A DNA stretch of 16,980 nt from CAIZGX01 sp044371535 (GTDB lineage Bacteria; Bacteroidota; Bacteroidia; Flavobacteriales_D; Sanyastnellaceae). This document shows positions 1 through 7,656 of this stretch, in pieces (the first letter of the stretch is position 1; every line of letters begins with the position of its first letter). A model generated the notes under the pieces. It was not told where the DNA came from and made no database searches. It saw only the letters and a list, made by a program, of their open reading frames with translations. The stretch covers positions 1-16,980 of the forward strand of contig JBILTL010000039.1 in the NCBI GenBank assembly GCA_044371535.1, in the 5' to 3' direction. The translations under genes and the position numbers were made by a program.

Positions 1-1004
1 AATGGATCTTTTCTGTTTAAGAAACTGTATCCGTAACGAATGGCTCTGCGTAAGATTCTTCGAATCACATATCCCGCTCCACCGCTTGCAGGAAGTTGTC
101 CGTCTGCAATGGTGAACGATACCGCGCGAACGTGGTCTGCAATCACGCGAATAGCAATGTCTTGTTTGGAATCGGTGCGTGTATAAGCTACTCCAGATGT
201 TTTACAAATACGATCGATGAGTGGAGAAAAGACATCGGTGTCGTAGTTCGACTGTTTGCCTTGCATAGCAACGCACAAACGTTCGAAGCCCATTCCGGTG
301 TCTACGTGTTTGTTTGGAAGAGGCTCTAGCTCTCCGCTTGCTTTGCGATTGAATTGCATGAACACGTTGTTCCAAATTTCAATCACTTGCGGATGGCTAT
401 CGTTCACCAATATTTTTCCATCAACTTTCGCACGCTCTTCGTCGGTACGTATGTCAATGTGAATTTCGCTACACGGACCGCAAGGACCCGTTTCGCCCAT
501 TTCCCAAAAATTATCTTTTTTATTTCCTTTTAAAATTCTGTCTTCCGCAATGCAGCGTTTCCAAATGTCGAAAGCTTCTTGGTCGAATTCCAATCCTTCC
601 TTTTCATCGCCTTCGAAAACCGTAACGTACAATCTGTCTTTTGGAAGCTTGTACACTTCAGTCAATAATTCCCATGCCCAAGTGATAGCCTCTTCCTTGA
701 AGTAATCTCCGAACGACCAATTGCCCAGCATCTCGAACATGGTGTGGTGGTAGGTGTCTACGCCCACCTCTTCCAAGTCGTTGTGCTTTCCGCTCACACG
801 CAGACACTTCTGAGAGTTCGCAATGCGCTTGTGTTCTATGGTGCCGTGGCCAAGAAATAAATCTTTGAACTGATTCATTCCCGCGTTGGTGAACATAAGC
901 GTTGGATCGCCCTTCACCACAATGGGTGCCGACGAAACAATGTGGTGACCCTTCGATTTGAAAAAGTCTAAAAAAGTTTGGCGAATCTCTTGAGCTGTCA
1001 TCAT
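1..1004 (-). CDS. alaS: Alanyl-tRNA synthetase, N-terminal part (3' end beyond window)
   Basis: The minus strand reads as the class II aminoacylation domain of alanyl-tRNA synthetase, the cytoplasmic enzyme that charges tRNA-Ala. About 334 residues are visible before the gene runs off the left edge. In order I see TAQEIRQTFLDFFKSKGH at the start, NAGMNQFKDLFLG (motif 1 region), CLRVSGKHNDLEEVG, HHTMFEMLGNWSFGDYF, GPCGPCSEIH, EIWNNVFMQFNR, DTGMGFERL (motif 3 region) and ASGGAGYVIRRILRRA. These match the family closely. Two ATG codons stand in tandem at 1004-1002 and 1001-999. I took the outer one, but the inner one gives the more usual MTAQEIR start. There is no Shine-Dalgarno sequence. A TAAATTTG promoter element sits 5 nt before the first ATG, so the transcript may be leaderless. 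The gene is divergent from the M23 peptidase gene. The editing and C-Ala domains lie outside the window. Confidence 0.97.
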   Translation of the reverse strand, partial: MMTAQEIRQTFLDFFKSKGHHIVSSAPIVVKGDPTLMFTNAGMNQFKDLFLGHGTIEHKRIANSQKCLRVSGKHNDLEEVGVDTYHHTMFEMLGNWSFGDYFKEEAITWAWELLTEVYKLPKDRLYVTVFEGDEKEGLEFDQEAFDIWKRCIAEDRILKGNKKDNFWEMGETGPCGPCSEIHIDIRTDEERAKVDGKILVNDSHPQVIEIWNNVFMQFNRKASGELEPLPNKHVDTGMGFERLCVAMQGKQSNYDTDVFSPLIDRICKTSGVAYTRTDSKQDIAIRVIADHVRAVSFTIADGQLPASGGAGYVIRRILRRAIRYGYSFLNRKDP

Positions 1005-1009
1005 GCGCG

Positions 1010-1017
1010 CAAATTTA
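1010..1017 (-). promoter_or_regulatory. alaS promoter, -7 element TAAATTTG
   Basis: On the minus strand the octamer TAAATTTG matches the Bacteroidota -7 consensus TAnnTTTG exactly. It ends 5 nt before the first alaS ATG. No clear -33 TTG was found at the expected distance, so the call rests on the -7 element and its position. Confidence 0.6.
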
Positions 1018-1054
1018 CATCTCACAAGGGAAGAAGCGATTAAAAAAAGTAACG

Positions 1055-1062
1055 TAAATTCG
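1055..1062 (+). promoter_or_regulatory. Possible -7 element TAAATTCG for the M23 peptidase gene
   Basis: TAAATTCG differs by one base from the TAnnTTTG consensus and ends 6 nt before the preferred ATG at 1069. No -33 TTG lies upstream. Its placement mirrors that of the alaS element on the other strand of this divergent intergenic region. Confidence 0.35.
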
Positions 1063-1068
1063 CAAAGC

Positions 1069-2028
1069 ATGAAGAAATTCAAGTCTAAATACTTTTTCAA
1101 TCCGAACACCCTCAACTATGAGGCAATTACGTATACCATACGTGATTATGCATGGATTGTAACACGTTACGTGTTAGCGGGTGTTGTGTTAGGTGGAATA
1201 GGTATTGTACTTTACGCGTCGTTCTTCAAAGACCCCGAGACCAATCAGCTCGAGAAAAAAATTGATTATCTCGAATCTCAAATTGAAACGTTCAATCGAA
1301 AGATTGATACTCTTGAATTATTCGCAGGAGATTTGGAACGAAGAGACGAAACGGTATACCGTTCCATCTTTGGTGCGGAGCCTTATGTCCGCAAGTTCTC
1401 TGGGCTTTCTACAAAAACAAACAACGACTTCGCATCGGATAGAGACGTGGAAGAAACCATGTATCGCATTCGGAAATTGCAAGAGATGTTTGTCACTCAA
1501 AGCAAATCTTACGAAGAGATATTCTCTTTGGCGCGCGGACAAGATGCCATGCTTCAAAGTATCCCGGCCATTCAGCCGGTTTCGAACAAAGACTTGGAGC
1601 GAATCTCTTCGGGATTCGGATACCGCATTCATCCGATTTACAAAGTGGCGAAACTTCACGCAGGTTTGGATTTCGCGGCAGATATTGGAACTGAAATTTA
1701 TGCCACCGGAGATGGAATTGTTGAAAAAACGGAAAGTGTATTAACGGGGTATGGAAATAGCGTTGTAATCCAACATGGATACGGGTTTCAGACTCGCTAT
1801 GGTCACATGAGCAAAATTCTCATTGCGCAAGGCCAAAATGTCAAAAGAGGCCAATTGATAGGGCTTGTAGGGAATACGGGGTCTTCTACCGGTCCTCACC
1901 TCCATTATGAAGTTATTAGAAACGGTGAAAAAGTAGATCCGGCGTTTTACTTTTACAACGACATTACGCCAGAGCAATACGAAGAGGTATTGCAGCGTGC
2001 TGCCAACGCCAACCAAAGTTTCGACTAA
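1069..2028 (+). CDS. Membrane-anchored M23 family metallopeptidase (peptidoglycan endopeptidase)
   Basis: 319 residues from the ATG at 1069. An in-frame ATG at 1003 would add 22 residues but overlaps the alaS start, and the reading MKKFKSKYFFNP is the typical N-terminus of this Bacteroidota family. There is one membrane helix at about residues 32-53, then a coiled coil at about 58-90, then a C-terminal M23 (LytM-like) domain from about 175. Zinc ligands are visible as H197 and D201 (HAGLDFA) and H279 (GPHLH). Catalytic histidines are H246 (RYGHM) and H277. With all of these present, an active cell-wall peptidase facing the periplasm is the natural reading. The downstream merR-type gene starts 2 nt after the stop, so the two are very likely co-transcribed. 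Confidence 0.93.
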   Translation: MKKFKSKYFFNPNTLNYEAITYTIRDYAWIVTRYVLAGVVLGGIGIVLYASFFKDPETNQLEKKIDYLESQIETFNRKIDTLELFAGDLERRDETVYRSIFGAEPYVRKFSGLSTKTNNDFASDRDVEETMYRIRKLQEMFVTQSKSYEEIFSLARGQDAMLQSIPAIQPVSNKDLERISSGFGYRIHPIYKVAKLHAGLDFAADIGTEIYATGDGIVEKTESVLTGYGNSVVIQHGYGFQTRYGHMSKILIAQGQNVKRGQLIGLVGNTGSSTGPHLHYEVIRNGEKVDPAFYFYNDITPEQYEEVLQRAANANQSFD

Positions 2029-2030
2029 TT

Positions 2031-2360
2031 ATGTCTAAGACCTTCGAAATAGAAAAGATCTACTTCAGTATTTCTGAAGTTGCCGAGATGTTTGATGTGA
2101 ATGCTTCTCTTCTACGTTTTTGGGAAAAGGAATTTCCGCAATTGCAACCGCGCAAAAACGGAAAAGGAAATCGCATGTACTCGAAGAAAGACATTGAGTT
2201 GTTCAAGAAGATTCACGAGTTGGTTCGTGTGCAAGGATTCACGTTGGAAGGCGCGAAGAACGCGCTTCGTCAGAAAGTAAACGAGACCGACGGGGCAGCT
2301 ATTCAAGCGCGTTTAATTCGCGTTCGTTCGGAATTAGTGAGCATTTTAAGCAGTTTGTAA
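2031..2360 (+). CDS. MerR-family transcriptional regulator
   Basis: A 109-residue protein with an N-terminal MerR winged-helix domain: FSISEVAEMFDVNASLLRFW is the helix-turn-helix, and NRMYSKKDIELFKKI is the wing and following helix. The tail is short, with no obvious ligand-binding domain or metal-binding cysteines, so the effector cannot be predicted. The ATG lies 2 nt after the stop of the M23 peptidase gene. This M23-MerR order recurs in Bacteroidota genomes as I know them, which suggests a cell-envelope role, but the targets are unknown. Confidence 0.9.
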   Translation: MSKTFEIEKIYFSISEVAEMFDVNASLLRFWEKEFPQLQPRKNGKGNRMYSKKDIELFKKIHELVRVQGFTLEGAKNALRQKVNETDGAAIQARLIRVRSELVSILSSL

Positions 2361-2392
2361 AAACAAACGAACGCATGGCTTGTTTCTAAGTC

Positions 2393-2674
2393 ATGTTATC
2401 TGAAACAGACATTGATCGAATCATAGAAATGGCGTGGGAAGACCGCACGCCATTCGACGCTATTACCGCGCAGTTCGGCATTAGCGAAGCCGAAGTCATT
2501 GCGCTCATGCGCAAAGAAATGAAGGCCACTTCCTTCCGCATGTGGCGCGCCCGTGTGCAAGGCAGAGCAACGAAGCACGTTATGCTTCGCACAGAATCGC
2601 TGAACGACGACAGTCGCTTCAAATGCACCCGCCAGCGAAGCGTTTCCAACAATAAAATTTCCAAAAGGAAATGA
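2393..2674 (+). CDS. DUF2805 / TIGR03643 family protein
   Basis: A 93-residue protein rich in Trp and Met in its first half (IDRIIEMAWEDRTPFDAI, FGISEAEVIALMRKEM, FRMWRARVQGRATKH), which is the signature of the TIGR03643/DUF2805 family. The segment FGISEAEVIALM looks like a small helix-turn-helix, so nucleic-acid binding is possible but unproven. The C-terminal third (RFKCTRQRSVSNNKISKRK) is basic. Its TGA overlaps the ATG of the photolyase-related gene (ATGA at 2671-2674), so the two are translationally coupled. The coupling suggests a shared role in photoreception or light-dependent DNA repair. The biochemical function of the family is not known to me. Confidence 0.87.
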   Translation: MLSETDIDRIIEMAWEDRTPFDAITAQFGISEAEVIALMRKEMKATSFRMWRARVQGRATKHVMLRTESLNDDSRFKCTRQRSVSNNKISKRK

Positions 2675-4125
2675 AGATAGGCCTGGTCTTTCCGCACCAA
2701 CTTTTCGAAGAGCACGAAATCTTCCGTTCGTGCAATTGTCTTTTGCTTATTGAAGAGCCTCTCTTTTTTTCCCAATACCCCTTCCACAAGAAAAAAATAA
2801 TCTTGCATCGCGCAAGCATGAAAGCCTTTCTGGAAGAGCAGTCCAGAACTTCTTCCAACTGGAAATACCTTTCACACCACGAAGCCTCTTCCCTTCAAAT
2901 TGAAAATGAATTGAAGTCTTTGGGTACGAAGGAATTGTTGTGGATCGACACGGTCGATTTCAACCTAGAAAAAAAAATAAACAAGTGGGCGCAACGATTA
3001 AGTCTTGCGACCAAGCGATTCGATTCGCCGAATTTTTACAACACAGAAGAAGAGTTGAAGGCGTACTTCAGCAAGAAAAAATTCTTCTTGAATGACTTTT
3101 ACATTCACGAAAGAAAGAAGCGTCAGGTGCTGTTAGAGCCCTCTGGAGAGCCTGTTGGCGGCAAGTGGACCTTCGATACCGATAACCGAGCGAAAGCCCC
3201 GAAGGGCATGCAGTTTCCAACGCCATACGCTTCAACAAGAAATGAATTTGTGATTGAAGCAACGGCCTACGTAGAAGCGCATTTCGGAAATCACGTGGGC
3301 ACTTCCGTGAACTTCATTTACGCCGTTACAAGAAGCGAAGCGAAAGCTGCCTTGCACTATTTCATTCAACATAAAATAAATGAATACGGAACGTACCAAG
3401 ATGCCATTGTGCCGCAGGAAGCGTGGCTCTTTCATTCCGTCATTTCTCCATACTTGAACATTGGACTGCTTACTCCGCAAGAGTGTGTGCAAGCAGCGTT
3501 AGATTCAAATGCTGGGATGAATAATGTGGAAGGATTCGTGCGTCAGATCTTGGGTTGGCGCGAGTTCATTCGTGCGGTGTATGTGTTGAAAGGCGTGGAA
3601 GAACGCAATTCGAATTTCTTTCAACACAACCGAAAATTACCGGACGGATTTTGGGAAGGAGAAACCGGTATTCGTCCAATTGACGACTGTTTGAAAGGAC
3701 TTCGCGAGAATGCGTATTCGCATCACATAGAACGCTTGATGTTGTTGGGGAATTTCATGTTGTTGAGCGAAGTTCATCCGCATGAGGTTTACGAATGGTT
3801 CATGACCTACTACATAGATGCTTACGATTGGGTGATGGTTCCGAATGTTTACGGCATGTCGCAGTTTGCAGATGGCGGCCTCATGAGCACAAAGCCTTAT
3901 ATGAGTGGCTCGAATTATATTTTCAAAATGAGCAATTACAAAAAGGGCGAACCGTGGGAGAAGTTCTGGGATGCACTCTTTTGGAATTTCATTGAACGAA
4001 ATACCCCCTTTCTTTCGCGTAATTATCGCTTGAGCATGATGGTGGCATTGCTGAACAAAATGGACGGGCAAAAAAAACAAGGGCACATGGCCCTTGCTCA
4101 ATCTTTTTTGAATAAAGAAGCTTAA
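2671..4125 (+). CDS. Cryptochrome/photolyase-related protein (DPRP, FeS-BCP branch), apparently lacking the Fe-S ligands
   Basis: A 484-residue member of the deoxyribodipyrimidine photolyase-related family (PF04244), the branch that includes bacterial (6-4) photolyases of the PhrB/CryB type. Recognisable blocks are GLVFPHQLF at the N-terminus (antenna-domain start), GGKWTFDTDNR at 163-173, RQILGWREFIRAVY at 291-304, HHIERLMLLGNF at 351-362, MSQFADGG at 396-403 and TKPYMSGSNYIFKMSNY at 407-423. Light-driven repair of UV lesions using FAD is the family role. In PhrB-type proteins a [4Fe-4S] cluster is held by four Cys, three of them clustered just after the SGNYI-MS-Y block. Here that stretch reads KKGEPWEKFWDALFW, without Cys; only C340, at the position I equate with the first ligand, remains. 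A ribosome-binding site AAAAGGA precedes the ATG, inside the upstream gene. The stop overlaps the convergent small CxxC gene by 4 nt. Confidence 0.92.
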   Translation: MKIGLVFPHQLFEEHEIFRSCNCLLLIEEPLFFSQYPFHKKKIILHRASMKAFLEEQSRTSSNWKYLSHHEASSLQIENELKSLGTKELLWIDTVDFNLEKKINKWAQRLSLATKRFDSPNFYNTEEELKAYFSKKKFFLNDFYIHERKKRQVLLEPSGEPVGGKWTFDTDNRAKAPKGMQFPTPYASTRNEFVIEATAYVEAHFGNHVGTSVNFIYAVTRSEAKAALHYFIQHKINEYGTYQDAIVPQEAWLFHSVISPYLNIGLLTPQECVQAALDSNAGMNNVEGFVRQILGWREFIRAVYVLKGVEERNSNFFQHNRKLPDGFWEGETGIRPIDDCLKGLRENAYSHHIERLMLLGNFMLLSEVHPHEVYEWFMTYYIDAYDWVMVPNVYGMSQFADGGLMSTKPYMSGSNYIFKMSNYKKGEPWEKFWDALFWNFIERNTPFLSRNYRLSMMVALLNKMDGQKKQGHMALAQSFLNKEA

Positions 4126-4277
4126 GATCCGCAGTAAAGACAGCCTTCGTCTGCGTCTTCCATTTCGCCTGTGCCGTGCACCAGACGCTTCACTTCGTTT
4201 TCTACATCTGCTTCAGACCAGGTAGGGTTTACGGCCTTAATGCGTGCTTTTAAAAATAGGTATTCGTTCGATTCCAT
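4122..4277 (-). CDS. Small acidic protein with C-terminal CxxC
   Basis: A 51-residue ORF on the minus strand, starting MESNEYLFLKARIKAV and ending DADEGCLYCGS. The body is helical and charged (WSEADVENEVKRLVHG), the tail is acidic, and the CLYC pair near the end could bind metal or undergo redox chemistry. It converges on the photolyase-related gene, and their stop codons overlap by 4 nt. No strong Shine-Dalgarno is seen. Non-random amino-acid use and a clean fit between neighbours support a real gene. I know of similar unnamed small proteins in Bacteroidota but cannot give a function. Confidence 0.72.
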   Translation of the reverse strand: MESNEYLFLKARIKAVNPTWSEADVENEVKRLVHGTGEMEDADEGCLYCGS

Positions 4278-4327
4278 ATGATGTTGTTTTTGGTAAAAGG
4301 AAGTTACAAAGGTGAATATGAAGCCCG

Positions 4328-4353
4328 TGTTAAGTCGAATTGACTTACTAACA
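4328..4353. other. Imperfect inverted repeat, possible weak terminator
   Basis: GTGTTA and TAAGTC pair with GACTTA and TAACAC around a GAATT loop, with a small bulge. It lies between the stop of the T9SS-exported gene and the start of the small CxxC gene, both on the minus strand. There is no T-tract on either side, so termination is uncertain. Confidence 0.3.
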
Positions 4354-4372
4354 CAGCTCGGTTCACGGACAC

Positions 4373-5521
4373 CTATTTGCTGATTATCAGCGAAAAAACC
4401 CGTGGATAATCCGTTATGGAAATGAAATATCTGCCGTTTGGTAAATCCGAAATGTCGAGATCAGTATCATGACGAATTCTTGCTTTCTTCACCAATTTTC
4501 CTTCGCTGTTCCTGACTTCTAGGCAAAGCGATTTTTTTGGAGCTTGAATGTGAACGATATCTTTGGCGGGGTTCGGGAAAATGCGAATGTCTGAAGATTC
4601 AGAGAGCACGTTATTTCCAGAAAGGTAGTCTCCGAGAACAGGAGTCAAATCGAATTTGTGCAGCTTCTGTTGATTGGTAATAAAACTTTGGCTGAAGTAT
4701 TCATTGGTGAGATATACGTCTATTCCGTTGGTGGTTGCAACCCCTTCCACTTGATGAAAATTCAGAGACGGATTTATTTTTTGTTGGAAGGAAGAGAAGA
4801 AGTCTGTTCCTACAAAATCGAATAAGAGATACATGAACGGTTGCAGCAACGAAGAATACCCGGAAAGGATAACGAGTCTTTTGTTTGGAAGATAAGTTGC
4901 TCCTGTAATGAGTCCGTTTACTGCAGAAGAATCCTTTCGATGCGCCAGATAATTTCCTGGAACGTTCGGCACGCTGTAACACACGGTAGACAGGTTGTTC
5001 CAATTTTTTGTGAAGAGAAATAGGCTGTCTGTTCCCGCTATGAAGGCCTCGCAATCGAAGGCTGTGCTTTGGTTGGAAGGAGTGAAATCAATTTGGTCTT
5101 CGTAAGCAAAAGCAATGGTATCTATTGCTGGCGTGCCTTCGAGAAGTGATGATTTTTCAATTCGAAGAATATGCAGATCAGTTCTATTACCTGCGTTGTT
5201 TCCAAAATCTCCGACATATAAATACAAGCTGTCTTGTGTGATTTCTTCCCAATCGAGATTGGAGGTTCCATTCAATGAAAAAGTCTGAAGAACGGCGCCA
5301 TTCAACGTGTCTATGACATAGAGCTGCTCATCTGAATTGTCGTTGTGTGTAACAAGACCTTGCTGAAAGCGAGTGATACCTGAGGTTTCAAGCAGTTCGG
5401 CAGGCAACTGCACAGAATACACCGGAGACAATGTTACGGTTGGAAGGTTGGGTTGTGCGACAACTGCCTCACAAATACTTTGCAATAAAAAGATAAGAAT
5501 AATTCTTGCAAGAGACTTCAT
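4373..5521 (-). CDS. Secreted protein with T9SS type A C-terminal sorting domain
   Basis: 382 residues. Residues 1-22 form a signal peptide (MKSLARIILIFLLQSICEAVVAQ) with likely cleavage near VVAQ. The middle, about 30-300, has short repeated strand-like segments (LDWEEITQDSLYLYVGDFGN, FDCEAFIAGTDSLFLFTKNW, HQVEGVATTNGIDVYLTNEY) that suggest a beta-propeller-like fold; DWEEI and GDFGNNAGNR are the most motif-like parts. The last ~75 residues (IRIFPNPAKDIVHI, then LPNGRYFISI, final LIISK) are a por-secretion/T9SS type A sorting domain, so the protein should cross the outer membrane and be surface-attached or released. No catalytic residues could be assigned. The gene is divergent from acs with 56 nt between them, and TAACTTTG stands 4 nt before its ATG. 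Confidence 0.9.
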   Translation of the reverse strand: MKSLARIILIFLLQSICEAVVAQPNLPTVTLSPVYSVQLPAELLETSGITRFQQGLVTHNDNSDEQLYVIDTLNGAVLQTFSLNGTSNLDWEEITQDSLYLYVGDFGNNAGNRTDLHILRIEKSSLLEGTPAIDTIAFAYEDQIDFTPSNQSTAFDCEAFIAGTDSLFLFTKNWNNLSTVCYSVPNVPGNYLAHRKDSSAVNGLITGATYLPNKRLVILSGYSSLLQPFMYLLFDFVGTDFFSSFQQKINPSLNFHQVEGVATTNGIDVYLTNEYFSQSFITNQQKLHKFDLTPVLGDYLSGNNVLSESSDIRIFPNPAKDIVHIQAPKKSLCLEVRNSEGKLVKKARIRHDTDLDISDLPNGRYFISITDYPRVFSLIISK

Positions 5522-5525
5522 TTAT

Positions 5526-5533
5526 CAAAGTTA
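5526..5533 (-). promoter_or_regulatory. Promoter -7 element TAACTTTG of the T9SS-exported protein gene
   Basis: TAACTTTG on the minus strand is an exact TAnnTTTG match ending 4 nt before the ATG. No TTG at 17-23 nt upstream was found. The spacing to the ATG equals that at the symporter-like gene and nearly equals that at alaS. Confidence 0.5.
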
Positions 5534-5577
5534 AGTTAAAAGCAATGATGTAAATTGTAACCTCAAAATTGAAAGCT

Positions 5578-7620
5578 ATGAAACGAATTGAATCGTTCGA
5601 AGAATATAAATCGGTATACGCCGAAAGCATTGCCAACCCCGATAAATTTTGGGGTGAAATAGCTGAATCTTTTTCATGGAAAAAGAAATGGGACACTGTT
5701 CTCTCTGGAACATTCGAAGACGCGCGCACCCGCTGGTTCGACGGAGGTGAATTGAACATTACCGAGAATTTATTGGACAGGCATTTGGCTGAAAAAGGAA
5801 ATGAAACTGCGCTCATTTGGGAACCGAATGAACATTCGGTTCAAGATCGTTCTTTCACTTATAACGAACTTCATAAGGAAGTTTGTATCGCTGCAGAAAT
5901 GCTTCGCAACATGGGTGTTCAAAAAGGAGATCGTGTTTGTATTTACATGAGCATGGTTCCGGAATTGGTGTTTAGTGTTTTGGCATGCGCCCGCATTGGG
6001 GCGGTGCATTCGGTGATTTTCGGTGGGTTCAGTGCTAAGAGTATTGCAGATCGCGTTGACGACGCCGAAGCCGATTTCGTGATAACCATGGACGGTGGGC
6101 TTCGCGGAAACAAAACCATTCCTTTGAAATCAGTTGTTGACGAAGCATTGACTTCAACAAGAAAAATAAAAAACGTTTTGGTCTTCAACTACCTCAACCT
6201 TTCAGCCGAAAAAAAAGAAATCGATATCGATTGGAATGAGTTGAAAGGACGTGTTCTTTCCACCAATAATTACATGAAGCCCGGAGAAACGCTTCAGTCG
6301 GAAGATCCTTTGTTCATCTTGTATACAAGCGGTTCCACAGGCAAACCCAAAGGCGTTGTGCACAGCACCGCAGGATACATGGTGTGGACAGCTTATACTT
6401 TTTTGAATGTGTTTCAATATCAGAAAGGCGACATTCATTTTTGTACAGCCGATATTGGATGGGTTACAGGACATAGCTATTTAATTTATGGACCACTTCT
6501 GAATGGTGCGACTTCATTGATGTTTGAAGGCATACCTACTTATCCAGATGCTGGAAGATTTTGGGACATTGTGGCGAAACACAAGGTGAGTATTTTCTAC
6601 ACCGCGCCCACAGCCATTCGCAGTTTAATGTCGGCAGGTGATGAATTTTTAGAAGGAAAAGATTTGTCTTCGTTGCGCATACTCGGAAGCGTTGGCGAAC
6701 CTATTAATGAAGAAGCTTGGAATTGGTATCACGATAAAATTGGAAAAGGAAACTGTCCGATTGTCGATACCTTCTGGCAAACAGAAACCGGTGGTGTAAT
6801 GATTTCAAGTTTGGCCGGTGTAACACCGTCTAAGCCTGTGTTTGCCACATTGCCTATGCCGGGGGTACTTCCTGTTTTGTTAGACGATAAAGGGAATGAA
6901 ATTCTTGAAAACGATTTAACTGGAAATCTTTGTTTCAAGCAATCATGGCCTTCTATGATTCGCACCACCTATGGCGATCACGCGCGCTGTATTTTGAATT
7001 ATTTCAGCACCTATAAAAATTATTACTTCACGGGTGACGGCGCATACAGAGATGCAAACGGTATGTATCGCTTGGCAGGAAGAGTGGATGATGTGTTGAA
7101 TGTAAGCGGACATCGCATTGGAACGGCTGAAGTGGAGAACGCTATAAATCACACGCACGGTGTTATTGAAAGCGCGGTAGTTGGTTATCCGCATGACATC
7201 AAGGGACAAGGGATATATGCTTTTGTGATATGTGGGGAACAAGATGCTTCGAAAGATGTTACACAAGATGCTTCGAAAGATGTTTCACAAGATGCTTCGA
7301 AAGATGTTTCACAAGATTCTTCGAAAGATGTTTCACAAGATTCTTCGAAAGATGTTTCACAAGACGCTTCGCGAGATTCTGCGAAAGGGCATGAGCAGGA
7401 GATGGTTTATTCGATTATGAAGACCGTAAGTGAGCAGATTGGGGCGATAGCGAAGCCCGATAAAATTGTGATTGTAAGTGGACTTCCGAAGACGAGAAGT
7501 GGGAAAATTATGCGTCGTATTTTGCGCAAAATTGCAGAGGGAGAATTCGATGCCATTGGCGATACAACCACTTTGCTTGACCCGAGCGTTGTTCAAGAAA
7601 TTATTTACAAAACTAAATAG
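5578..7620 (+). CDS. acs: Acetyl-CoA synthetase (AMP-forming) with a repeat insertion
   Basis: A 680-residue cytoplasmic enzyme of the ANL superfamily making acetyl-CoA from acetate, ATP and CoA through acetyl-AMP. Core motifs are YTSGSTGKPKG (249-259, phosphate loop), DTFWQTETGG (397-406; W400 is the Trp that limits the pocket to acetate in Acs), FTGDGAYRDANG (484-495), and the C-terminal LPKTRSGKIMRR with catalytic K643, the lysine usually controlled by acetylation. The ATG at 5578 gives MKRIESFEEY; a TTG at 5569 would add three residues and has no better support. The family is usually about 650 residues. The excess is explained by about 48 residues of 8-residue repeats (555-602) in the mobile C-terminal domain. 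Upstream TAAATTGT resembles a -7 element. The gene is divergent from the T9SS-exported gene. Confidence 0.96.
   Translation: MKRIESFEEYKSVYAESIANPDKFWGEIAESFSWKKKWDTVLSGTFEDARTRWFDGGELNITENLLDRHLAEKGNETALIWEPNEHSVQDRSFTYNELHKEVCIAAEMLRNMGVQKGDRVCIYMSMVPELVFSVLACARIGAVHSVIFGGFSAKSIADRVDDAEADFVITMDGGLRGNKTIPLKSVVDEALTSTRKIKNVLVFNYLNLSAEKKEIDIDWNELKGRVLSTNNYMKPGETLQSEDPLFILYTSGSTGKPKGVVHSTAGYMVWTAYTFLNVFQYQKGDIHFCTADIGWVTGHSYLIYGPLLNGATSLMFEGIPTYPDAGRFWDIVAKHKVSIFYTAPTAIRSLMSAGDEFLEGKDLSSLRILGSVGEPINEEAWNWYHDKIGKGNCPIVDTFWQTETGGVMISSLAGVTPSKPVFATLPMPGVLPVLLDDKGNEILENDLTGNLCFKQSWPSMIRTTYGDHARCILNYFSTYKNYYFTGDGAYRDANGMYRLAGRVDDVLNVSGHRIGTAEVENAINHTHGVIESAVVGYPHDIKGQGIYAFVICGEQDASKDVTQDASKDVSQDASKDVSQDSSKDVSQDSSKDVSQDASRDSAKGHEQEMVYSIMKTVSEQIGAIAKPDKIVIVSGLPKTRSGKIMRRILRKIAEGEFDAIGDTTTLLDPSVVQEIIYKTK
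7240..7383 (+). repeat. 24-bp minisatellite, 6 tandem copies, in frame within acs
   Basis: Six consecutive 24-bp units encode QDASKDVT, then QDASKDVS twice, QDSSKDVS twice and a degenerate QDASRDSA. Units 2 and 3 are identical to each other, as are 4 and 5; units 1, 2 and 4 differ by one to three bases. A unit length divisible by three means copy-number change keeps the reading frame. The product would be a hydrophilic, slightly acidic, probably disordered loop. Confidence 0.97.
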
Positions 7621-7624
7621 TTTT

Positions 7625-7652
7625 TTGTCTTTTCGAAACTTTTGTAAGTTTG
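7625..7652 (+). promoter_or_regulatory. Bacteroidota-type promoter of the symporter-like gene
   Basis: TTG at 7625-7627, a 17-nt spacer, then TAAGTTTG at 7645-7652. This matches the TTG-N17-23-TAnnTTTG consensus on both elements. The ATG follows after only 4 nt, so transcription probably starts at or next to the start codon. Confidence 0.75.
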
Positions 7653-7656
7653 CGAT

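Noticed and set aside
1318..1659. Minus-strand ORF of 113 residues inside the M23 gene
   Set aside because: Antisense shadow of a gene with intact catalytic motifs; no composition or start signal of its own.
7232..7420. 62-residue plus-strand ORF with Met/Leu/Lys/His repeats
   Set aside because: It is the second-frame shadow of the acs minisatellite; the acs frame carries the conserved motifs on both sides.
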